A stretch of 11,956 bases of DNA from assembly GCA_934149155.1 (NCBI GenBank), contig CAKPDZ010000043.1, forward strand, positions 1 to 11,956, read 5' to 3'. The notes below the pieces were generated by a model. It was given only the letters and a program-made list of their open reading frames with translations. It did not search any database and had not been told where the DNA came from. The position numbers and the translations under genes were made by a program. The stretch is from an uncultured Clostridia bacterium (GTDB lineage Bacteria; Bacillota; Clostridia; TANB77; CAG-508). Positions 6,444 through 11,956 of this stretch are shown here, piece after piece (positions within the stretch are counted from its first letter, which is position 1; every line of letters begins with the position of its first letter).

Positions 6444-6947
6444 TTAAATCAATCCTGGTATAAGATGAACTATAATTCTATCATCTAATTTGACTTCTTT
6501 TATTACTTCATCAATTCCTGGTAATAAAACTTGTTTTCCTAATTCATCTTTTACTACATATATGTCTTTACTTCCAGTGTTATAGATATCATCAACTTTT
6601 CCTAGTAATTTTCCATCATCAGTGTATACTTCTAATCCTATTAAGTCAGCTATAAAATATGTACCTTCTTCTAAAGGTATTGCATCTTCTCTGTCTATTT
6701 CGAGATATGCATTTTTTAATTTTTCAACTTCTTCTGGATTGTTTACACCTTCTAATTTTAATAATACCATATTTTTATGATATCTTACAGATTCTATTTT
6801 ATATAGAGTTTCTGTTTTTTTGGTTTTGACATATACTTTTTTTAAATCGTCAAATCTTGTTATATCATCTGTAAAAGGAACTACTTTTGCTTCTCCTTTT
6901 ATTCCAAATGTATTTACAATTTGACCTATTTCAAATCTTTTTTGCAT
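6444..6947 (-). CDS. rimM: Ribosome maturation factor RimM
   Basis: Assists late maturation of the 30S head, binding S19 in the family. The N-terminal RimM beta-barrel (about 5-85) opens with EIGQIVNTFGIKGEAKV (6-22), the family signature. The C-terminal PRC-barrel (about 93-165) includes DLIGLEVYTDDGKLLGKV (101-118) and LLPGIDEVIKEVKLDDRIIV (141-160). At 167 residues it is full length. The ATG follows an AAAGGAATGG ribosome binding site; an ATG a few bases upstream is out of frame. It lies between khpA (15 bases) and trmD (13 bases), the usual Firmicute order. Confidence 0.96.
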   Translation of the reverse strand: MQKRFEIGQIVNTFGIKGEAKVVPFTDDITRFDDLKKVYVKTKKTETLYKIESVRYHKNMVLLKLEGVNNPEEVEKLKNAYLEIDREDAIPLEEGTYFIADLIGLEVYTDDGKLLGKVDDIYNTGSKDIYVVKDELGKQVLLPGIDEVIKEVKLDDRIIVHLIPGLI

Positions 6948-6962
6948 TTTTGTACCATTCCT

Positions 6963-7193
6963 TTATCCAATAAATTCAACAGTTATTTTTTTATCTTTTC
7001 TATTTGCAACTGCTTTCATTACTGTTCTAATAGATTGTGCAATTTTGCCTTGTCTTCCGATTATTTTTCCCATATCTCCATCTGCAACTTTTACTTCGAA
7101 GATTATGTTTTTTTCACTTTCAACTTCTTTGATTTCTACTGAATCTTGGTCGTCTACTAAGTTTTTTATAATTGTTTCTAATACTTCTTTCAT
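6963..7193 (-). CDS. khpA: KH-domain RNA-binding protein KhpA (YlqC family)
   Basis: A 76-residue protein that is almost wholly one KH domain. The nucleic-acid-binding GXXG loop is GRQG at 46-49, within GKIIGRQGKIAQSIRTVM (42-59). In Gram-positive bacteria KhpA pairs with KhpB/Jag as a small-RNA and mRNA-binding complex affecting cell elongation; that role is family knowledge, and no KhpB gene is in the window. AAAGGAG precedes the ATG. It is placed between rpsP and rimM, the standard position. Confidence 0.95.
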   Translation of the reverse strand: MKEVLETIIKNLVDDQDSVEIKEVESEKNIIFEVKVADGDMGKIIGRQGKIAQSIRTVMKAVANRKDKKITVEFIG

Positions 7194-7261
7194 AGGATAA
7201 CTCCTTTCTGAGTATTCTTTCAGCTAACTTTGCCTAAGCAAGATGGCTATTATTAAGAAAA

Positions 7262-7492
7262 TTATGCATTTTTGATTAATGCTTTTACTGTGTCTGTTGG
7301 TTGTGCACCATTTTTAATCCATTGTTCTAATTTTTCTTTATCTAGAACTATTGTAGATGGTTTTGTCATTGGATCATAAGAACCAATTTTTTCGATGATT
7401 TTTCCATCTCTTGGAGATGTAGAATCAGCTACTACTATGTGATAGAAAGGAGCTTTTTTCTTTCCTTGTCTTTGTAATCTTATTTTTACCAT
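7262..7492 (-). CDS. rpsP: 30S ribosomal protein S16
   Basis: Early 30S assembly protein that binds 16S rRNA. MVKIRLQRQGKKKAPFYHIV at the N-terminus and SPRDGKIIEKIGSYDP are diagnostic, as is the C-terminal WIKNGAQPTDTVKALI. The reading frame can be extended three codons to a GTG at 7501, but that codon overlaps the GGAGG ribosome binding site (7501-7505). The ATG at 7492, eight bases after it, gives the standard N-terminus and a 76-residue protein. It lies 60 bases after ffh and 68 bases before khpA, which is the widest internal spacer in the operon. Confidence 0.97.
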   Translation of the reverse strand: MVKIRLQRQGKKKAPFYHIVVADSTSPRDGKIIEKIGSYDPMTKPSTIVLDKEKLEQWIKNGAQPTDTVKALIKNA

Positions 7493-7500
7493 TATTTTCA

Positions 7501-7505
7501 CCTCC
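7501..7505 (-). promoter_or_regulatory. Ribosome binding site that fixes the rpsP start
   Basis: Minus-strand GGAGG eight bases before the ATG at 7492. The alternative in-frame GTG start at 7501 would use the last base of this same site, so it is not a plausible initiator. Confidence 0.85.
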
Positions 7506-7552
7506 TGAATTAGAATATATATATAAATTTAAAAATTTAATAACTAATTAAT

Positions 7553-8914
7553 TTAGATTTTGAAGTTTTTCAAATCTTTTGGATCCATATTTTCAATGTT
7601 TTTCATCATTTTTCTCATGCCACCTTTGTTTGATTTCATTTGTTTCATCATTTTTTGTGTCATTTCAAATGATTTCATAAATTTATTGACATCTTGCACT
7701 GTTGTTCCACTACCTTTTGCTATACGCAATCTTCTGCTTCCATTTAATATTTTTGGATTTCTTTTTTCTTTTTTGGTCATTGAACAAATCATTGCTTCTA
7801 TTTTGTCAAATTCTTTGTCATCAATATTTAAATCTTTGACTTTGTTCATTCCTGGTAACATTTTTAATATTGATGAAAGTGAACCCATTTTCTTTACTTG
7901 TCTTATTTGTGCTAAATAGTCGTCTAAGTCTAATTCATTTTTTCTAAGTTGTTGTTCTAATTTTTCTGCATCTTCTTGACTTATTGCTTCTTCAGCTTTT
8001 TCTATTATTGAAAGTACATCTCCCATTCCTAATATTCTTGATGTCATTCTTTCTGGGTTAAATACTTCAATATCACTTAATTTTTCACCTGTTGCTGCAA
8101 ATTTTATTGGCTTTCCTGTAACTTTTTTTACTGAAAGTGCTGCACCACCACGTGTATCACCATCTAATTTTGTTAATACTACTCCGTCTATTCCAACTGT
8201 TTCGTTAAATGTTTGTGCTATATTAACTGCATCTTGGCCTGTCATTGAGTCTACTACTAATAGTATCTCATGTGGCTTGATGTTTGTTTTTAGATTTTTT
8301 AGTTCTTGCATTAATTCGTCATCTATATGTAATCTACCTGCTGTATCTATTATTACTACATCATTCAATTTTGACATTGCTACACTCATTGCTTGTCTAC
8401 TGATTTGTACAACGTCTTTTGAATTTTCGTTGCTGTATACTGGTATATTTAATTGTTTTCCTACAACTTCTAATTGTTTTATAGCTGCTGGCCTATATAC
8501 ATCACATGCAACTAGTAATGGTTTTTTTCCTTGCTTTCTTAATAAATTTGCAAGTTTTCCTGCTGTTGTTGTTTTTCCTGATCCTTGCAATCCGACTAAC
8601 ATGATTACTGTTGGTGGATTTGGTGTAAAGTTTATTTTACTTTCTGTTCCTCCTAATAGTTCTATCATTTCGTCTTTTACTATTTTTATTACTTGTTGCC
8701 CAGGTGTTAATGATTTCATTACATCTTGACCTAATGCTTTTTCTTGTATGCTATTAATGAATTCTTTTACAATTTTGTAATTTACATCTGCTTCAAGTAG
8801 TGCAAGTTTTACTTCTCTTAGCATTTCTTTTAAGTCTGATTCTGTTATTCTTGCTTTTCCTCTAAGTTTTCTTGTTATTTCTTGTAGTCTTGATGATAAT
8901 CCTTCAAATGCCAT
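7553..8914 (-). CDS. ffh: Signal recognition particle protein Ffh (SRP54)
   Basis: GTPase core of the signal recognition particle, which binds signal peptides at the ribosome and docks with FtsY at the membrane. The N domain is about residues 1-90. The G domain (about 100-295) has G1 GLQGSGKTTTAGKLA (108-122), ACDVYRPAA (136-144), G3 DTAGRL (190-195), G4 TKLDGDTRGGAA (248-259) and TGEKLSDIEVFNPERM (275-290). The methionine-rich M domain (about 300-453) carries the SRP-RNA-binding NGSRRLRIAKGSG (391-403) and a tail with many Met residues (417-443). At 453 residues it is standard length. It lies 21 bases after ylxM. The 4.5S/SRP RNA gene is not in the window. Confidence 0.98.
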   Translation of the reverse strand: MAFEGLSSRLQEITRKLRGKARITESDLKEMLREVKLALLEADVNYKIVKEFINSIQEKALGQDVMKSLTPGQQVIKIVKDEMIELLGGTESKINFTPNPPTVIMLVGLQGSGKTTTAGKLANLLRKQGKKPLLVACDVYRPAAIKQLEVVGKQLNIPVYSNENSKDVVQISRQAMSVAMSKLNDVVIIDTAGRLHIDDELMQELKNLKTNIKPHEILLVVDSMTGQDAVNIAQTFNETVGIDGVVLTKLDGDTRGGAALSVKKVTGKPIKFAATGEKLSDIEVFNPERMTSRILGMGDVLSIIEKAEEAISQEDAEKLEQQLRKNELDLDDYLAQIRQVKKMGSLSSILKMLPGMNKVKDLNIDDKEFDKIEAMICSMTKKEKRNPKILNGSRRLRIAKGSGTTVQDVNKFMKSFEMTQKMMKQMKSNKGGMRKMMKNIENMDPKDLKNFKI

Positions 8915-8935
8915 AATACCATTCCTTTCTTTTGT

Positions 8936-9283
8936 TTATACTAAACAATTCAATTCTTTTTTTACTTCTTCTAATATATTTGTAACTTTTTTGTCTGATG
9001 AATCTTTTTGTATTTTGTTTAAGTTTACTAATATATGCTGTACTAGCTTTTCTTGATTAATTGTCTTTTTCATAAACAATAGCTTTTCTTCGTATTCGAA
9101 AAGTTTTTTCTCTCCTTTCTTGATGATGTCTCTTACTCCTTGTCTTGTTATTTCTTCATTTTCTGCAATTTCTGATAATGATAAGTCTTCATTGTAGTAG
9201 TAGTCTATTACTCTATATTGTTTTTCTGTTAATAGTTCTCCATAGATTTGTAATAACATACTTACTTCTACGTTTTTTTCCAT
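8936..9283 (-). CDS. ylxM: YlxM-family helix-turn-helix protein, SRP-associated
   Basis: A 115-residue member of the UPF0122/YlxM family, nearly always encoded directly before ffh in Firmicutes. It contains a sigma-70 region-4-like helix-turn-helix: LTEKQYRVIDYYYNEDLSLSEIA (18-40) then ITRQGVRDIIKKGEKKL (45-61). The C-terminal half (about 65-115) is a Lys/Glu-rich helical tail. Family work links YlxM to SRP, where it modulates Ffh GTPase activity; direct DNA control is unproven. GAAGAAGG precedes the ATG, while an overlapping upstream ATG is out of frame and hits a stop quickly. It is the first gene of the seven-gene operon. Confidence 0.93.
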   Translation of the reverse strand: MEKNVEVSMLLQIYGELLTEKQYRVIDYYYNEDLSLSEIAENEEITRQGVRDIIKKGEKKLFEYEEKLLFMKKTINQEKLVQHILVNLNKIQKDSSDKKVTNILEEVKKELNCLV

Positions 9284-9329
9284 ATCATTACCTTCTTCCT
9301 TTTGTTATTACTTTTCCTTTTCACATAAT

Positions 9330-9365
9330 AAAAAGGTGTAATGCTTATATACTTTACACCTTTTT
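9330..9365 (-). terminator. Terminator after the deaminase-like gene
   Basis: A perfect 12-base inverted repeat, AAAAAGGTGTAA (9330-9341) and TTACACCTTTTT (9354-9365), with a 12-base loop. On the minus strand it ends in TTTTT then ATTATG, giving a usable T-tract. It lies 29 bases after the stop at 9395. The plus-strand arm also ends in T residues, but no plus-strand gene is nearby. Confidence 0.8.
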
Positions 9366-9379
9366 TGTTGATTTGTCAA
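9351..9379 (-). promoter_or_regulatory. Promoter of the ylxM-ffh-rpsP-khpA-rimM-trmD-rplS operon
   Basis: Minus-strand TTGACA (9374-9379, perfect), a 17-base spacer and TAAAGT (9351-9356). The predicted start is near 9344, inside the loop of the terminator hairpin, so transcripts from here lack one arm of that hairpin. No other good promoter is visible between 9395 and the ylxM start. Confidence 0.65.
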
Positions 9380-9394
9380 GTGTTTTGCCTAAAT

Positions 9395-11878
9395 TTATAA
9401 AATCTCTGGATTTTCTTCAAATATTTTATGTGCAATATTATCATTCATTTCAAAAGGAACTACATATCCTTCTAGTTTATCAGCTTTTTGTCGTAATAAT
9501 TCATTTTCTTGATTTACATATATCTTAGATTTTCCTTTACCATTTTTAGCTTCTTGCACTAAATTTAAAACTGGTGAATTTCCATCAAATGCAATTACTA
9601 TTGATTTTCTTCTTTCAAAAATCTCATAATTAAAGCTTTTATATATTCCAAGTTCTTCTGTTTCAGGTGAAATACAAATTCCATCTACTTTTTCTTCTAG
9701 CAATCTGTTTTTTACTTTTTCAGTTACTACTTTAGGAACTATTGCATTAACTTCAATATTTTTATTCATTTCCTTTGCTATATCTACAACTGCTTTTTCA
9801 TATCCTTGCATTTTGTGTCCAACTACCAAATATGCATTATTGCTATTTATGTTTCTTATGAATTCTCTTAATGCTTTTATTCCTTCTTCTGATGGTACTG
9901 TTTCTCTTCCTTTTGTATTGAAACTTCCTCCTGCTATTATTACTGGTACTTTGTCTGTTGGTAATTCTTTAATTTTATCTTTTAATTCTTTTTCTGTATC
10001 TAGATTATTTGAAATTCTAAGTTCTTCTTGTCCTTCTGTTTCTTTCATATTTTTTTCTTCCAATTCTAATACCGCTTCTTTTATTGTTCGACCATTTAAG
10101 AATTTTTCGAATTTCTTGCTCTTTTCTTTAAAATATTGCTCTCTATCTTCTATTATTTCTTTTTCTGTTTCTCTCATTTTGCTAAATTCTTTTTCTGTTA
10201 GTCCTAATAAGTTTTGTAGCGCTAATTGTTCATCTATTGTATCTGATCCATAAAATCCACATCCATCTGTTCCTTGTACACACTTTACTCCATTCTTTAG
10301 AAATGTTTTTAATGGGTGATTTGATAAATCGCTTAAATTATTTAATCTAACATTTGATGTTAGTTGAAATTCTATAACTACCCCATTTTCTTCCATTAAT
10401 TCCATTAGCTCATGCCCTGCTTTACTTCTTAAGTCTTCTGAGTAAAGACCATGACCTATTCTACATCTTGGCATTTCTTCTCCTTCTTGTAATGATTCTT
10501 TTATACACATTATTGATTTTCTTACATTATCTCTTAAACTATCATTTTCTCCTGCATGTATTCTTATTGTAAACTCTTTATCTTCTTCATTTATATATTT
10601 TACAATTTCATTAATTGCTGGTTGCAAATCAGAAATGTCATTTATTTCTTCTCCTATAAAGTCACTTCCTACAACATATGGACTTTTTGCCACTGCTCTT
10701 AATACATTTACATTTTCTCTTAAATATGTGTTACTTGTTTTTTGGTCTTTTATTATTGTTAGTGGTATTCTTCTTATTCCTACTAGAAATCTTATTTTTA
10801 CGCCTGTTTCTTTTTCTATTACTGGTAAAATTTCATGTATTTCTTCAAGTAGTTTTATTGCAGGTTCTCCTGTTTTAGCTAAATCCGTATCTGCTATCTC
10901 TACATATTGTATTCCTTGTCTTTGATATTCTCTTGCTGTCCATAATAACTTATCTTGTCTTAATGTATTGTTTTTATATGGACTGTCTGCTTTTTTGTCT
11001 TCTAGCATTTTTAGTACTGTTTTTACTATATCTGGTTCTGGAATTTTATTAATTTTGTTTTCTATTAATTTTATTTTTTCTGTAGATTCGATTCCTTTTG
11101 CAAATACATATCTATAAATATAGCATTTTTCTAGGTTTGTGAATACTGCTTGTCCATCTTTCATTATTGCAAGACTTGCTCTTATTTTGCTTATATTGTA
11201 TTCTGCATTTTCTAAATTATTTAATATAAAGTCTGCAAAGTTTATAAAAGTATTATCATCTATTTTTCTTATTTTATATTTGCCAGTTAATGATGAATTT
11301 TCATATTGTTTTTCTATTTCTTTTCTTTGTTTGTAGATTTTATCTTCTTGTTCTTTACTTAATTTTAAATTTAACTTTTTGATATAATATAATGGATATC
11401 TTATTTGACGTGCTATCCCTAATGCTATTAGACAGTCTGGTGTTAAGTTTGCATTCATGTGTGTGTGCAAGTCTGTTCTAAATTTTGACTTTTTTAATAT
11501 ATATGTTTTTACTATTGTTTTTTCTATTGGTAATTTGTAATTTTTTGTTTGTGACATTAATGTTTTGGTTATTGCTGGTATTTTTGCTTTTATTTCTATT
11601 CTATCTTCAAATATGTTTGCTATTTTTATTCCACCTAATCTAAAGATATATACTTCTTCATTATCTCCATTTATACTTGCTGGTATTTTTCCTGTTATTA
11701 TTTTCATGTCTTTTTCGTTTTTTACTGTTTCAACATTACATATCTTGGCTAAGTTTGTGATTAGGTTTCCTGAATTGTGGTTTGGTGTTTCTAGTATATA
11801 TGTTATTTCGTCTTCTCCTGTTTTATTTAAGTTTACTATTATATCTTTTTCTTTGTCTAAATAGAATTTTTTTACCAT
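9395..11878 (-). CDS. Adenosine-deaminase-like metallohydrolase fused to a Rossmann (SLOG/LOG-like) domain
   Basis: An 827-residue, three-part, apparently cytoplasmic protein. Residues 1-130: beta-rich region I do not recognise. Residues about 131-600: adenosine/AMP deaminase-type TIM barrel with metal ligands DLHTH (136-140), VVGSDFIGEE (402-411), HAGE (441-444), RIGHG (473-477), LTSN (506-509), HP (521-522) and metal-binding Asp538. The next residue, Asp in canonical deaminases, is Gly539 (GTDGCG). A long helical insert (about 165-310) separates the first histidine pair from the rest, more like AMP deaminase or ADGF proteins than compact ADA. Residues about 640-815: Rossmann-like, with AGGSFN (649-654), VVGHKMQGYEKA (685-696) and VDGICISPETEELG (731-744), resembling SLOG/LOG nucleotide-binding folds. 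Substrate unknown; purine deamination is the default guess. AAAGGAGAGGAAC precedes the ATG. Its terminator separates it from ylxM. Confidence 0.85.
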   Translation of the reverse strand: MVKKFYLDKEKDIIVNLNKTGEDEITYILETPNHNSGNLITNLAKICNVETVKNEKDMKIITGKIPASINGDNEEVYIFRLGGIKIANIFEDRIEIKAKIPAITKTLMSQTKNYKLPIEKTIVKTYILKKSKFRTDLHTHMNANLTPDCLIALGIARQIRYPLYYIKKLNLKLSKEQEDKIYKQRKEIEKQYENSSLTGKYKIRKIDDNTFINFADFILNNLENAEYNISKIRASLAIMKDGQAVFTNLEKCYIYRYVFAKGIESTEKIKLIENKINKIPEPDIVKTVLKMLEDKKADSPYKNNTLRQDKLLWTAREYQRQGIQYVEIADTDLAKTGEPAIKLLEEIHEILPVIEKETGVKIRFLVGIRRIPLTIIKDQKTSNTYLRENVNVLRAVAKSPYVVGSDFIGEEINDISDLQPAINEIVKYINEEDKEFTIRIHAGENDSLRDNVRKSIMCIKESLQEGEEMPRCRIGHGLYSEDLRSKAGHELMELMEENGVVIEFQLTSNVRLNNLSDLSNHPLKTFLKNGVKCVQGTDGCGFYGSDTIDEQLALQNLLGLTEKEFSKMRETEKEIIEDREQYFKEKSKKFEKFLNGRTIKEAVLELEEKNMKETEGQEELRISNNLDTEKELKDKIKELPTDKVPVIIAGGSFNTKGRETVPSEEGIKALREFIRNINSNNAYLVVGHKMQGYEKAVVDIAKEMNKNIEVNAIVPKVVTEKVKNRLLEEKVDGICISPETEELGIYKSFNYEIFERRKSIVIAFDGNSPVLNLVQEAKNGKGKSKIYVNQENELLRQKADKLEGYVVPFEMNDNIAHKIFEENPEIL

Positions 11879-11956
11879 CGTTCCTCTCCTTTTCTCTTCT
11901 AGAAATCTACGCCTTTCTGGCTTTTTTTCTTTTTACAAATATTAATCTATATTGTA

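Noticed and set aside
7493..7552. AAATTTTTAAATTT palindrome between ffh and rpsP
   Set aside because: Pure A/T symmetry expected often in this composition; no T-tract or promoter associated with it.
8277..8729. 150-codon plus-strand frame opposite ffh, and similar frames opposite the deaminase-like gene (9813-10253, 11565-11864)
   Set aside because: Antisense shadows of well supported genes; no initiation signals.
9395..11878. Assignment of the large fusion protein as RADAR RdrB or a complete known defence system
   Set aside because: No RdrA-like ATPase or other defence gene is adjacent, and the domain layout differs.
11879..11956. Possible promoter (minus-strand TACAAT at 11951-11956) and a small GCC/GGC hairpin before a T-run on the plus strand
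   Set aside because: The -35 box would lie outside the window and the hairpin has only three pairs, so neither can be supported.

Overview
The window is very AT-rich bacterial DNA. All genes but one lie on the minus strand, have short spacers and strong AGGAGG-type ribosome binding sites, and use consensus sigma-A-like promoters with 17-base spacers. Gene content points to a low-GC Firmicute, most likely an anaerobic Clostridia-class organism: the ylxM-ffh-rpsP-khpA-rimM-trmD-rplS cluster, a COG1067-type Lon protease and an OGG1-type glycosylase. I cannot name a genus or species from sequence alone.

Layout in transcription order, right to left. (1) 11878-9395: an 827-residue protein whose centre is an adenosine-deaminase-like metallohydrolase and whose C-terminus looks like a Rossmann-type nucleotide-binding (SLOG/LOG-like) domain. 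It ends at a hairpin that also contains the promoter of the next operon. (2) 9283-5252: the ribosome/secretion operon ylxM, ffh, rpsP, khpA, rimM, trmD, rplS. It joins membrane targeting (SRP54 and its partner YlxM) to 30S assembly (S16, RimM, KhpA), tRNA m1G37 methylation (TrmD) and 50S protein L19. It closes at a 12-bp hairpin shared with a convergent gene. (3) 5195-4416: a small islet of two unrecognised genes, divergently transcribed from facing consensus promoters: an 86-residue soluble protein on the plus strand (the only plus-strand gene) and a 101-residue two-helix membrane protein on the minus strand. (4) 4240-1850: a monocistronic Lon-like ATP-dependent protease. (5) 1750-1: an OGG1-family 8-oxoguanine glycosylase, then leucyl-tRNA synthetase, which has its own promoter and runs off the left edge.

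Most of the window is conserved housekeeping sequence. The parts most worth follow-up are the deaminase/Rossmann fusion with a non-canonical active-site motif (TDG where adenosine deaminases have TDD), the small divergent islet with a possibly structured 5' leader, and the overlap of a terminator with the ylxM operon promoter. I found no tRNA, rRNA, CRISPR array, insertion sequence or phage gene. No gene-free stretch reaches 300 bases; the longest, 4722-4934, carries the two divergent promoters.
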